64,000 bases of DNA, taken from NCBI RefSeq assembly GCF_964340395.1, contig NC_135550.1:32674176-32738175 (forward strand). Reading direction: 5' to 3'. The notes under the pieces are model-generated. The model worked only from the letters and a program-made list of their open reading frames with translations, searched no databases and was not told the DNA's origin. How positions within the stretch are numbered: the first letter of the stretch is position 1; every line of letters begins with the position of its first letter. This DNA comes from Glandiceps talaboti. Lineage: Eukaryota > Hemichordata > Enteropneusta > Spengelidae. Positions 45,107 through 62,699 of this stretch are shown one piece after another. Made by a program: the position numbers and the translations under genes.

Positions 45107-45613
45107 AGATATAATATCTGAAGGCCCTTGTAAGCTAGCCTATGATATCTGAAGACCCTTGTAAGCTAGCCTATGATATCTGAAGGCACCTTGTAAGCTA
45201 GCCTATGATATCTGAAGGCCCCTTGTAAGCTAAGACTTAGTCTATCTGAAGGCACCTTGTAAGCTAAGCCTTAGTCTATCTGAAGGCACCTTGTAAGCTA
45301 AGCCTTAGTCTATCTGAAGGCACCTTGTAAGCTAGCCTATGATATCTGAAGGCCCCTTGTAAGCTAAGCCTTAGTCTATCTGAAGGCACCTTGTAAGCTA
45401 AGCCTTAGTCTATCTGAAGGCACCTTGTAAGCTAAGCCTTAGTCTATCTGAAGACCCTTGTAAGCTAGCCTATGATATCTGAAGGCCCCTTGTAAGCTAA
45501 GCCTTAGTCTATCTGAAGGCACCTTGTAAGCTAAGCCTTAGTCTATCTGAAGGCACCTTGTAAGCTAGCCTATGATATCTGAAGGCCCCTTGTAAGCTAA
45601 GCCTTAGTCTATC
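45107..45613. repeat. Compound minisatellite, two interleaved unit types (about 30-36 bp)
   Basis: All units share CCTTGTAAGCTA. One type continues GCCTATGATATCTGAAGG, the other AGCCTTAGTCTATCTGAAGG. The two alternate in an irregular pattern over about 15 copies, immediately upstream of the oxygenase gene. Confidence 0.95.
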
Positions 45614-45878
45614 TGCTAGACCTCGGATCTTCTTCCGATATAATACAACACATGACCGAACATCGCTATCGAGGATGGAACATCCAAGTGTTCAGGCAAG
45701 CCCTCACTGCGAACTTCGTTCGCTTATGGTATCGAAAGAATATTTATTCACCAATTTGTGTTTGGTTAATCATTTAAAACTGTTATTTGTAATTCACCAA
45801 ATATATTGAATACCATCTAGATACTGGAAATGTTTTAATTTTTTTTCTAGATTTGAACGTTAAGTATCAACCAGTACA

Positions 45879-51120
<5,242 letters not shown>

Positions 51121-51611
51121 AGATTACCAAACCAGTCAATATCATCATAAATAACTACATTACTTTAGATGAATCAAGAAGAAGACAACTTTGACAAAAG
51201 CTTGGATGATGTTACATGTAGACCTTTATTATTTACAAGGCTGTCATTTTCTGTCAGTCTCTAATGTACATGAATTAGCTGCACTACCTACTGACAGCTG
51301 ACACCATGTTGTTGCCAAACTTAGTTTCAGCTAAATGAGCTGAAAGCCAAAATATCTATATTGACTGTAGTGTTAAGATAGTAATATGGACAATATGTAT
51401 GATTGGACATTTACAAATACACAGAATTTAGCAATTTACTCTTGGTTAAGAACAAATGAAGATATGATTTATATCTGCTATCATTTCAATCATTTGACCA
51501 GTCACATGCCTTCAAAAAGCAGTACATGAAATTCATGATTTATTGATGTACACTATAATTTATTATTGTGAAGCATTTCAGTGTAGCTTGCTACAGAAAC
51601 TGACAAGCCCT

Positions 51612-52316
51612 AAAGTACATCAGTGTAAACAAATGTAGTGTACATCACTGTAAACAAGTCCTAAAGTACACCACTGTAAACAGACCTAGTGTACATCAGT
51701 GTAAACAAATCTAGTGTACATCACTGTAATTAATCTAGTGTACATCAGTGTAAACAAATCTAGTGTACATCAGTGTAAACAAATCTAGTGTACATCAGTG
51801 TAAACAAGTCCTAAAGTACATCAGTGTAAACAAATCTAGTGTACATCAGTGTAAACAAGTCCTAAAGTACATCAGTGTAAACAAATCTAGTGTACATCAG
51901 TGTAAACAAGTCCTAAAGTACATCAGTGTAAACAAATCTAGTGTACATCAGTGTAAACAAATCTAGTGTTCATCACTGTCATTAATCTAGTGTACATCAG
52001 TGTAAACAAATCTAGTGTACATCAGTGTAAACAAATCTAGTGTACATCAGTGTAAACAAGTCCTAAAGCACATCAGTGTAAACAAATCTAGTGTACATTA
52101 GTGTAAACAAATCTAGTGTACATTAGTGTAAACAAATCTAGTGTACATCAGTGTAAACAAGTCCTAGTGTACATCAGTGTAAACAAGTCCTAGTGTACAT
52201 CAGTGTAAACAAGTCCTAGTGTACATCAGTGTAAACAAGTCCCAGTGTACATCAGTGTAAACAAGTCCCAGTGTACATCAGTGTAAACAAATCTAGTGTA
52301 CATCAGTGTATCCAAA
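51612..52316. repeat. About 25-bp minisatellite in the oxygenase 3' flank
   Basis: Some 27 copies built on GTACATCAGTGTAAACAA followed by ATCTAGT or GTCCTAAA or GTCCTAGT. The variants form runs, showing local copy spread. It may lie within the 3' UTR. Confidence 0.95.
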
Positions 52317-52616
52317 TTCAAATTCATCTGTGTTTTTAAATCATAATATTGAATTGAACTTTTGTACCAAACACAAACCTAAAAATTGTACCTTAAATTT
52401 TCGACTGCACATTTCAGTCTTTGTCAACAGATTAACCCACTATTCAGCACACATTACCTTATGAACACATGAGTCTAAAAAGGGATCATAAGTGTCTGGA
52501 AGTTGTATCAATTATTTATACACTTTTATATGGTATAATTGTTATGGATATCAATATGCTGCAAGTGTACTGATGGTGATTCCTGTAATATTGACAAAAT
52601 TAATTTTATGTAAGTT

Positions 52617-52985
52617 GTGAATGTTATTTGCTGTGTTTTCAAATGTAAAATTTTGATGTGTTTTAGATGTAAGAAATAACTTGTAGAATGCTGAGCTGCT
52701 GTATAATCTGAAAATATTATGTTTAAAGATTGGATTCATGAAGTTATTATTGAAACAATACTGTACATTTAGTAAAAACATATTCTAATTTTGGTTCCTG
52801 TATTAAATACTTCCAAGATCAAGTTTATCAAATTTTACAATGTAATTATATTTTGTTGTGTTTTCGAAATGTAAAACATATAGAATGAGCTGACTGACGT
52901 ACTATCTGAAAATATTATTTTTTTAAAGATTGGATTCATGAAATTATTATTGAAACAATACTGTACATTTACTGATAATAGTAAA
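52617..52985. repeat. Diverged direct duplication, offset about 205 bp
   Basis: CTGAAAATATTAT, AAAGATTGGATTCATGAA, TTATTATTGAAACAATACTG and TACATTTA occur in the same order twice (about 52697-52770 and 52904-52975), as do TTTTGATGTGTTTTAGATGTAA/TTTTGTTGTGTTTTCGAAATGTAA-type blocks upstream. Confidence 0.8.
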
Positions 52986-53270
52986 CTTGATAGCAGTATC
53001 TTTTAATCTGTACATTTATGTTTGACATGGATATTTATCTTATAATGATTATTAAATATAACATATAACTTGCTGAGGCTGTGTTTACACTCAATATTTG
53101 ATCTGTGGTTTTTCTATACATACAGTTGTAAAGTTAATATATTGTAGTGTGTAACCCATGCTGGTAAAAGATCAAACTGATTATGGTTGTCATCAGAATT
53201 TCACTGACAAGTAGCTGTTTGTAAATTGTCAAGCATTGCTACACAAAAGATCTTGTGCATTCAAGACCAT

Positions 53271-53540
53271 GGTTGTCAGTGGCCGAGCAGTTAGCTCGTA
53301 CACCTCTTACCTCTGCAGTCTGGGTTCAAACCCGCCTGGTGTCGGCTGGGTTTGATTTAAAATTTAACCAGGTCTGTATGTAAGAAGGGTGATGTTTGAC
53401 CTGCCAAACAACGCAGGTTTTCCTCAGGTACTCCAGTTTCCTCCTGCTTCTTCAATACTAGGGCGCTGCTCTTGCACCGACCATTCAACAAATTTCTGAA
53501 TATATTTGGAGGAATAAAGATTATTATTATTATTATTATA
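53271..53540 (+). mobile_element. tRNA-derived SINE with (ATT)n tail
   Basis: Head GGTTGTCAGTGGCCGAGCAG contains an A box (TGGCCGAGCAG, 53280-53290), and GGTTCAAACCC (53323-53333) is a B box; the order and the GGCCGAGNRG form suggest a Leu/Ser-type tRNA origin. The body contains TTTGATTTAAAATTTAACC, GTAAGAAGGGTG, GGTTTTCCTCAGGTACTC, and the tail AATAAAGATTATTATTATTA. It is the best preserved of three SINE copies in the window. Confidence 0.9.
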
Positions 53541-54047
53541 CTTAACTCCACCAATACACAGACCTGAAGTATACTTTTACTTTGACAAGAAATTCTTGCC
53601 CTCAGGATTCAATTTAAAATAAATTTTCATTTCAGAAATCAGAAAAGGAAAATAATACCATATGTAGTATTGTACGGGATAAACTAATGGATTGTTTTGA
53701 AATATCAAAATTCAAGAATTTGCATTATCAAAATAAGAAATGGGGTTAGTTCCTATTTTCAGTGTTCATAAACAAAATATGAAATAAGTTGGCCACAATC
53801 TGTCACAGGCCGGGTTGGTTTTTTGTTTTCTTTGTTAATTGTAAAACAAAAAAGGGAACATGGTTTCTTTCACTTTTTGGTTATTTTATCATGAATGGAA
53901 AAATTATTTGTTTTCCTTGTTCCGTTTCCTTATCTATGACAAAAAAAAACCATGAAAAAGGCATTGTTTCTGCTTTTTTGTTTGCAATAGAAAAGCGAAA
54001 AACAAAGGGATGGTATATACACAGACCAAGATGTCTTACTTCATGTA

Positions 54048-54097
<50 letters not shown>

Positions 54098-54360
54098 AGT
54101 ATATTGTAACTTAAAATTGGTACACTAAGCATATGTGATAAAACATTTACTGATTCGCAGTGTATTTATCATTTTATGGTAATATTCTATCAGTCCACAT
54201 ATGCTGAAGTTCAAACAATTTTTGGCAAATATTTTCTCGGCTTTTATTGACATTTATTTTTGAAAAATGTATCTTTCTGTAGTTTCGTTTTGTTTCAGCG
54301 TGTTTCAACCTGTATTCGGAGCTGAGTGCAGTGTAGTGTTTTATATAATGACGGGATACA
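53541..54360. other. Intergenic between oxygenase and hnRNP L
   Basis: No exon recognised. A (GT)n run of about 22 units lies at 54049-54094. Confidence 0.4.
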
Positions 54361-54448
54361 GTCACGTGATGTCAAGCTAGAAGCTTCGAAGTCACGTGAG
54401 TCACGTTGGTGGCGCACTATTGTACCCGGAAAAAGATCATTTAGCAAG
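54361..54448 (+). promoter_or_regulatory. hnRNP L promoter-proximal region with paired E-boxes
   Basis: TCACGTGA occurs at 54362-54369 and again at 54392-54399, exactly 30 bp apart (three helical turns), both perfect CACGTG palindromes of the USF/MITF/MAX class. A CCCGGAA ETS-like site follows at 54425-54431, 18 bp before the start codon. The region is richer in GC than its surroundings and has no TATA box. The transcription start is not known, so part may be 5' UTR. Confidence 0.55.
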
Positions 54449-57400
54449 ATGGCGACGTATGATGGACACGCCACCAAAAGACAGAGAACTACAACTGATT
54501 CCGACGGAAGGGGAGTACAGTCTGGTGCAAGGGTAAGTATTTTATGAAATAAGTAAAAGAAATGTATCACCTTGATGAGCAAGTTTAGGGGGTAGCGTCG
54601 AAAAATTAAGAGCTATGCCTCATTTTGTTTTGCTGTTCAACATGCAGCGCGTGATGCATCATGCACGCTACAATAGACAGGCTCGCTACACGTTATTATC
54701 GACAGCGTGGGCTTAATGTCGGTTGGAGATATATTCAGTTTTGTCGCTCAGCGGTAAATTATTTTTGTGTGAGTGATTGTAAATGCAATCACCATACATG
54801 TATTGGTACAACCAGTTTCAGAATTGTAGTATTTTTCTCTTCGTTTTTTCAAGTCGCCAGTCCATTCTCGTGTGAAAATCACAAATCATATCAAATGCGT
54901 TGGTTTGGGGCCAATTGGTTGCTACCCTTTGTTTTCCAATGAATACATCAGAATAAATCATTGGCTGTTGTTTACTTTCACTACGAATCTATTTATTCTT
55001 TTTCAATGTACGTTACACCGCTTACCAATTTTCTCATCGAACTCTATTAGTATTAATGATAGACGTCTATTTCTGGATCTAGCAAAGCAAAGCTGTGAAG
55101 TTTATCGCGTTTTATTAATTGATTAGCAGGGAGGTCATGTTAACCAGTGGGTAAATCGAATTTTGAAAAGTGGAAGTATCATCACTTGAACATGCTTTGT
55201 TACACTTTTACTCTCAATCCTGTGTGAAACACTCAAGTACTTATATATGTACTGGAAAACAACACTGAACATTGAATTTACTAGAGAACAAATTACTATG
55301 TGCTTTGACTAAGAAAGTGAGAACGGCAAACATGGTATATGGTACGTTACTATAATATTAATAAATCAAAATACATGTCAGTAGCACTACCATGGACGAT
55401 GGTATTACTTTGTTTGTGTGATGAACAGAACAATGACAAAGTGATCTATGTATGAAATTTCACTTTTAGATAGATATTATGATATGTATCTTCGAATACG
55501 GTAGCTATACCATATGCAGTATGTGAAACCAAAATTCATCATAATTTCATTTGGTGCACCAAATGGCAATGTACACACATAAGTAGCTACATGTATATTA
55601 TTAACATGTTGCCGCTGAACAAGTTTGTATTTTATCAGTTCACTTACAGTTACACTGACTTAGTGTTAGCAAACTTGATGTCATTTCACGACTTTTTTCT
55701 CATGCTCAGTTCACATCATGGCAATTGTACACATGCATAAACTGCTGTTCTGTCAGCATGGTATTTTAACAAACACGAAACTGGTTTCTTGAGGCAATAT
55801 GTTTAGTTCATTGTAAGTGTAACAACTGTTGAATAATGCTAACAATTATTTACTTTCAGCCTTATGCTGTAAATGTAGTATTTATTCTATAAATGATAGC
55901 AATATGTTGTAGTACTGTAATTATAGCAGTGACTGTGATTAGGCCTAATAAAAAAAAATGTTTAGTTCTGGGTTACCCAACCTCACCTAGTTTTCACACA
56001 GACCCTAAACTTTTTTTATGTATTCGAGAAAAAAAAAATCACGAAAATTGTGAAGTCTCAGAAGAAATAGTGGATGGGGAAACTGACAATATAAAACTGT
56101 TCTTCAATCTGTAATGACTGTACATCTGATGAGAAGAAACCAAAAACACAGACCATATGGAAAACATAACTACCTGAACTAGACACGTACATATGAAAAC
56201 AAATACATAATAAAAATAAAATAAAAAATCTACCTACCAGACCTAATCTAAAATTGAACATAATCGGAACCACACAATTTTTTGTTAGGTTTTTTGCTGG
56301 TTTATAGATTTTGTAAGCAAGACACCGGGATAAAATGTACATCCATGTGCCCCAGGCATTTTACACTTTTATGCCTCCAAAATTTAGCTTGTACTAAACT
56401 AAATGAGTAGGGTTTTAGTATATACCCCACTTATATTCATATAAGTTCTAAAACCATGGCAAAAATGTTGACAATGTGTAAAATTTTGGGTGATATGATG
56501 AGTCATGGTGGAACTAAAAGAAACAGTTGAAAGCAGTGTGTGGTCAAGTGACAAATAGGTATTGTGAATATCTGTATTGATGGCCATGAGACAGTAGAGG
56601 GGAGGATGTTTCAACAAGAGTGCTTTTATTTATTCTATGGTGTAGGACAAGTTTGAAGACCCCCACAAGCCCCCACCATCACCAGTTGTTCATGTAAGAG
56701 GATTGTCGGACACAGTTATTGAAGCCGATTTGGTGGAAGCAGTTCAGCATTTTGGACCTATCAGGTAAATATTGAACACAATCATTGAATGAGTTCACTG
56801 GGTGTGTGCCAATCTCTGTTGTTAGTTTACATGTTGCTACCTGTCTAGGAAGTAGTCATTAAAGGTTTCTATTCTGCCAACAATAGCCATGTATAGTGAC
56901 ACTAATCAGGCATCCTAAAAATTTAGATTCAGTACAACTCTGTACAAAAGGATATTTTTAGAGCTATTCTATCGTTAAAGAAAGAGACATACGAGTCCTA
57001 ATTCCATTCTGCCTTAATATGCATATGTATTTCAAATACTGAAATCATAATTTTGTGTGCAAACTGTACTTTGTTTTTTCAAACCATGCCATGATGATGG
57101 TATAAATCTCTTTTGTATATTGTAACATGACCAACATCAGAGTCTTTAAGGTAAACAGAAAAGAGTTTTGTACCAAATATTGTTTATCTGTGGGTTGTTT
57201 AAGCCACATGGGACTCCACGGATGATAACATACATGGCAATCCAATCTTCAACTGAATAAACATTCGTCTTTAGAATGTGTAGAATACAAGTGCCAAGGG
57301 GTATGATGTTTATACTGGTATGAATTGTATACACTGGGTGTCAAGAGTATCTAAAAAATGTCATGTATATTATGACATGGCCCAGTAAGACTCCAAACAT

Positions 57401-60400
57401 ATCAAAAGTTTGGAATGATTTCGTAAAAAAAAACCCCCAAAAAACACACTTTTAGCCATATAAGAATATTTTTGTGTAAAATATGTATTATTGTATTTTT
57501 TTCTATTTAATTGTCCTGCTAGTTATGTGATCATGATGCCAAGGAAAAGGCAAGCCCTCATAGAATTTGAAGATATTGATGGTGCACAAGCATGTGTCAA
57601 TTTTGCTCAGGTATGAAGAATGTCATTATTACCAATTAAAAATGTCTGATGGCATTGCTATATCATTAATATTACTTGATCAATCAAGCATAGGTTTTTC
57701 TGTCTCCAATGTATTTGCCAGTAATTAGATTAGTATATGCAGTGTGTAAGGATGAATGAGCAATGGCAAGATCTCATGAACAGTGTCCATGTCATCAATT
57801 TCCTCCATCAGGGTCTGCTCTGCAAATCGTTGCTTCACTTAAACAGAATTAAATGGACTTTTTGTAACAGCTGTCGTTGGCAGTTTACTTGCATCACATG
57901 AACCTGATAGGTTGGCTGAAAGCAAACTCAATACCGTGGATCAGTGTTAGTGCTATTTATAAATCATGGAATAGTTCATCAGTTATACTTCTGTAATGTG
58001 CAGCTGACAAAACATTGACAAGTAGACTTTTCCTTTCTTGGTTGACTTTTACTTCTGACAGCAAAACTCATTTCATCTCTAAGTGTAGACCGGATATTGA
58101 ATAATGAACTTATCAGAAAATACTATATCAACCTGGCTTGCATTGTAAATAATTCATGTTTGTTCCTTCCTTGTGTTCTCAGCAAAATAACATCATAAGG
58201 GTTGGCAACTCACCTGCATACTTCAATTTCTCCACAAGTCAACGGATTTCACGACCGGGGTAAAAACACTAATTTCCTGTTTTTATGGACTTTTTCTGAG
58301 CAAATTATATTGTGCTATGAAGCAGCTGAACAGGAAATTTTGAAAAACAATTTATAGCCTAAAATAATATGTTTGTTTGTAGTTTCCAAATTCCATGCTG
58401 TGCTGTAGATCAACTTTGTAACATAATGATTTAAAACCTTTATTTTACATTGAACTAAGCTATCAGAATTTATCTGTACAATCTTATTTCAAATTATATA
58501 TATGTATAGCGAGAATAGTTTGATGAATTCCATTCTTTCATTGAATATAACAGAGTCAAAATTAATTTTCTTCCCTTTAGAAAGGACACCATTACATTTA
58601 TTAATGTTTTGTGTAGAATGTCCATAAATTTTATTGCCTTACTTAATATGTAACTTTCAGTGATATGAACTGTCTGTAGTAATTTCCTATGAAAGGGCAT
58701 AGTATCTTTTATTTATTCACATCCTGTTAAAGAGAGAAAGATAATTTGACAGATGATAATCAGAGTTATATGTGGTATCTGGTTACAGAGGCACTGAGGA
58801 TAATCGCAACACCAACCATATATTACTGGTAACTGTTATCAACCCAAGATATCCAATTACAACAGTAAGTACCCCAATGGCTGATAATTTGGATTCAACT
58901 TCTCAGAAAAGTACTATTTGTCTTTTAAAAAGAGGCAATCATCCCCTTTACTGTGTTATTCTTATCTTAACATTTGCAGTCAGTCATGTGCTTACAAATG
59001 TACCAGTGTGTCTCATTAACACAGTAATTTTGAAACATGCTGGACTGTTGCCATAGAAAACACTTTTCATCCAAATTATGCTCATTAGAATGTCATTACT
59101 GTACATCATTAAAAGTTGGATTAAATGATATGATTGATATATGCTTCTGCAGGTCTTGATTAATTTCATTATGTAGAAGTGACTGGGTAACTATGCACAG
59201 AGAAAAGATTTAGTCCTTAAAAAACTTGTATTAGTAGTCACATGATAAAACAGATCTGATAACCTACAGGCCCCATACTTCTTGCATGTAGTTCTGATAA
59301 CCTACAGGCCCCATACTTCTTGCATGTAGTTCTGATAACCTACAGGCCCCATACTTCTTATGCAGTTATCCAAATGTTAAATATGGTGATTAAATTTGTG
59401 CAAAGACACATACAAGTAAGATATCATGAAGGTTTCTGTATTATCACTGAAGAAAAACAGCATGGATGATTTCTATGTAGCCCAGTTACTAGTATCTCAA
59501 AACAACGTCATCCTACATCTCTGTACAGAGTTGAGAAGATACAAAAATAAATTCCTTCCCACCATGACTTTTTTTAAAGGCTTGTTGATGTTACAAATAA
59601 TGTTTTATGGTCGCCTGGGTGAAGTACTACTGGTTTTGTATGCATCGCTATGCAATTGCTGATTGTACACTTGACAGATAGATAATTGAAAGTTATAAAA
59701 GTTGATGTGACATTAACTTCATGATTTATGTATGTTTGTAATAAATAAACCGTCTGAAAAATAGATCAAATTCTCAAGGCTTAGAAATGATGCTGTGATT
59801 TGTTCATTTTTTTGCAATAGACAGAAAACAGTGAAAGATACAGCCACAGTATGGGCTTGTTGTAGAAATGTTGCATTTATAAAACATCAGTCTTGTAATG
59901 TTAGGACAGTTGAAATGTGACAAAACTACCAAATATGGGAGATTTGCTGAATAAATAAAGAAAGCCTGTCTACAAAACAAATGAATTATACAGTGTTTAA
60001 GTTTTGCACCCAGTAATTAAACACCAGATGTTAGGTGTAAACCATGTGTGATAAGATTGTTTTCATGAATATAATATAACAAGTTTTCAAACTCCCTGCC
60101 ATGGAGCAGACCATTTGCCATTTGGAATTCAAGGAAGATAGTAACTAAATTGGATTTTTGGTTTCATGGATATATTTTGTTTTCACTTCTCCTATGCTTT
60201 TTTTGCTGCACAATTTTAATGATGTGCCAGTGCTTCAAACCAGTCTTGTCTACTAGTTTGGTTTGGTTTCCCAAAGGGATGATGTATATTCTGAAAATTG
60301 TTTTATTAAAACCAAGTTCACACAACTGCAAACCAGGAAGCATTTACAATAGCTTGATGGTGTACCTAATTACTGTCATTAAAATTTAAATTTGATTTAA

Positions 60401-62699
60401 TTGCCTGTAGGATGTGGTACATACCATCTGCAACCCGTTTGGACCTGTACAGCGAATTGTCATCTTCAGAAAGAATGGCGTTCAGACAATGGTAGAATAT
60501 CCTTTTTCAGACACAGAAATATTAAGAGATTGTCTCCTGTTGATTTTATTGTCTCTGAACTAGTTTTTGTATAAATAGACCAGTGTGCTTTATTGCTGAG
60601 CAGTGCAATATGAGATGTAAATAAATATACAGTGTTGTCTGTGTGTGTGGATAACAGTTACTGTGGAATAGTATGATTGTATGTCACTAGATAGATTTCT
60701 GACCCTGTCTGGATTTGTAAATGTCAAAAGTTATTATTAAGTCAATTACATCTTTAACTCTTTGATATGTGATTCATAGTGTTTGGTACTTGGTATTTGT
60801 TGTACAATCAACAGTGGAAGAAACAGTATTTTTCGTTGTGGTGGTGGCGATCACTTTCAGAATTTTGCATTTTAAATCATGTGTAGACATGAACTTGTTT
60901 CATTTATGATAGGAAAAAATTGTGAATACTCTTTTGAATTTCTTTGCATGTCCTAAGAGTGAAAATGTGAACCTAATTGTAGGGTTATAGCAATCTGATT
61001 AAAATCCGGTGTAGTTTCCAGATCAAGATACATATATGTTATTTGCCAAATACCGTTCCATATCTTGCTGCGAGAGGTAATTCTTCCAGTAATAACAGAG
61101 TCGGAGGCGAGCCGTTATACCCAAAAATTTACCTCGAGCAGCAAGATTTAGCAAATAACATACTTATACGTCACCTGCGAATACAAATTAATTTTTGAAT
61201 GTCTAAAAATGCTATTTCATTTTAAAATAAAATCACTTCTGCGTTATATTGTTGAGCGTAATATCACACACCTCTCTGATAACTGCTATATAGTTGTTTA
61301 CACGTCGGCCTGAACTTATAACCATCAGCTGAAAAATGAGTGCATCTTTGTTTTGTGTACTGTATTCCATTAATGTACATAAATATTTGTGAAATGCTTT
61401 CTTGTTCTAGTTAACCAAAAATTGCACCCTCTGTGGTGGTAAGTTTGATATCCTTCATAAATTTACGAATTCATGTTTATGATTGCGTGACAACTGTGCG
61501 TTCACCGTCACTGGACTTTTGTCATTCTGTGTGGAATTTTTTACTATTTCCCTGTGACATAAAAAGTACAGTTCAAGGACTTGTTATAATGTATACAACG
61601 GTGATATTTTGTTCGGTTGACAACAAATTTGGCATTAGAAATGTTGGTTATAGCTGGATTTTTAGTTGTCTGCTAGGTTTGTTTACAAGGGGATGTACAG
61701 TGATCACATCATACCACAAGCAAAAATATGGCTGTTGGTGAAAAATATGCCTGCATATCTGCAGGGCTCTCGACCAATCAGAATGCGAGATTGGTGACAG
61801 GTGACGTATAATTGGTATTATCCATTCTGTTATGTGAGAAAGTACATATCTGCCAACATTAGGCAAGGGAAAAATAGTCAAATGTAAATACACCATTGCA
61901 TGTAAAAACTCATCTGCCTACTAAATAGCTGTAGGGGGGACCAAGGAATAGTTGAAAGTGTGCCATGTATTGAGCCAGAGTATTACAACTGACTACCATA
62001 TGTTGAATTCAGCATAAAATGAATGTGTTCTGTCACTAATAATGACAACCATCTTGTTACGTTTAATAGGTTTCATTGTGCTCAAAACAGTTCACATTAC
62101 CAATGCATTTGTCATGCAACTCAAATCTTGCTAAGGTATTCAGATTTCACTACATAACCAGAGTCACAGATTTCTTCCTTAACTTTGCATACATTTGACA
62201 ACGTAGACAGTGCTTCCCGTGCCAAGGCTTCATTAAATGGAGCTGATATCTACTCAGGGTGTTGCACACTAAAAATAGAATATGCCAGGGTAAGTGGATT
62301 ATTTAATAAGACATTCACTGTGTGATATGTATTGAAAGCAGTTGTGTTTGTTTATTGTAGTCATACCAAGAAGAGACTGATCAAACATTGGATGACAAAG
62401 CCATTAACAAGTTGTTGTTTTTTTCTCTCTCTCTCCCTACTCAAGTTACTGTATAAACTAGTTGCAATGATGTCATACAATAAGTTGGAATTCATTTACT
62501 GTCTAGAATTGTTCCTATTATGTGAAACATACTATGAACTCATTCATTATGTAATATTGACAAGATGACAATCGTCCTCCTTCCTCCTTTCTGTATTGAT
62601 ATGGTTCATGTTTTGATTTTATGCAGCCAACTCGTCTCAATGTGTACAAGAATGACAGTGACACATTTGACTATACTAACCCAACCCTTGGAACCGGCG
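54449..62699 (+). CDS. HNRNPL: hnRNP L/LL-type RNA-binding protein, 5' half (runs off window)
   Basis: Nuclear protein binding CA-rich RNA and regulating splicing. Eight exons seen: 54449-54532, 56646-56764, 57523-57610, 58183-58259, 58789-58864, 60411-60496, 62193-62289, 62627-62699, giving about 233 residues; the rest (linker, RRM3, RRM4) must lie beyond 64000. The start MATYDGHATKRQR has a nuclear-signal-like basic patch. RRM1 is about residues 41-122 (VVHVRGL as RNP2, RKRQALIEF as RNP1-like). RRM2 is about 132-215 (HILLVTVINPRYPIT, ICNPFGPVQRIVIFRKNGVQ, MVEFDNVDSASRAKASLNGA). PTRLNVYKND and FDYTNP follow, as in the vertebrate proteins. All introns are GT-AG except that after exon 6, an AT-AC U12-type intron splitting codon E177. 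The copy could equally be called the single ancestor of vertebrate HNRNPL and HNRNPLL. Confidence 0.95.
54533..56645. other. hnRNP L intron 1
   Basis: A 2.1-kb intron with GTAAGT donor and TGTAG acceptor. No repeat family recognised; several A-runs. Open frames inside it show no family resemblance. Confidence 0.6.
56765..60410. other. hnRNP L introns 2-5
   Basis: Introns 56765-57522, 57611-58182, 58260-58788 and 58865-60410. No mobile element recognised apart from the triple repeat at 59256-59360. Confidence 0.5.
59256..59360. repeat. 38-bp tandem repeat, three copies
   Basis: CTGATAACCTACAGGCCCCA followed by TACTTCTTGCATGTAGTT, at 59256, 59294 and 59332 (third copy truncated), in hnRNP L intron 5. 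Confidence 0.95.
61036..61160. repeat. Imperfect hairpin repeat inside the U12 intron
   Basis: ATGTTATTTGCCAAAT and CTTGCTGCGAGAGGTAA on the left pair with TTACCTCGAGCAGCAAG and GCAAATAACAT on the right. Probably a small palindromic mobile element or its end. Confidence 0.65.
61163..61812. mobile_element. Possible non-autonomous DNA element in the U12 intron
   Basis: TTATACGTCACCTG at about 61163-61176 has its reverse complement CAGGTGACGTATAA at about 61799-61812, as inverted ends would. The right part also contains ACCAATCAGAATGCGAG, a motif common in invertebrate DNA elements. No target duplication was identified and the interior has no gene. Confidence 0.35.

Larger units (their letters stand above)
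60497..62192 (+). other. U12-type AT-AC intron
   Basis: The 5' site is ATATCCTT at 60497-60504, an exact match to the U12 AT-AC consensus. TTCCTTAAC at 62175-62183 matches the U12 branch-point consensus exactly, about 10 nt before the terminal AC at 62191-62192. Removing 60497-62192 joins GTAGA to ATTTGAC and gives MVEFDNVDSASRAKASL, colinear with vertebrate hnRNP L, in phase 2. No GT-AG alternative gives this frame. Confidence 0.92.

Noticed and set aside
53271-53340. A and B boxes suggesting a tRNA gene
   Set aside because: No complete cloverleaf; the same head is joined to the same unrelated body and tail in three places, so it is a SINE.
60492-60510. GT-AG splicing at ATG|GTAGAA for hnRNP L exon 6
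   Set aside because: It would break the frame with every available downstream acceptor, while the AT-AC junction restores the conserved sequence exactly.
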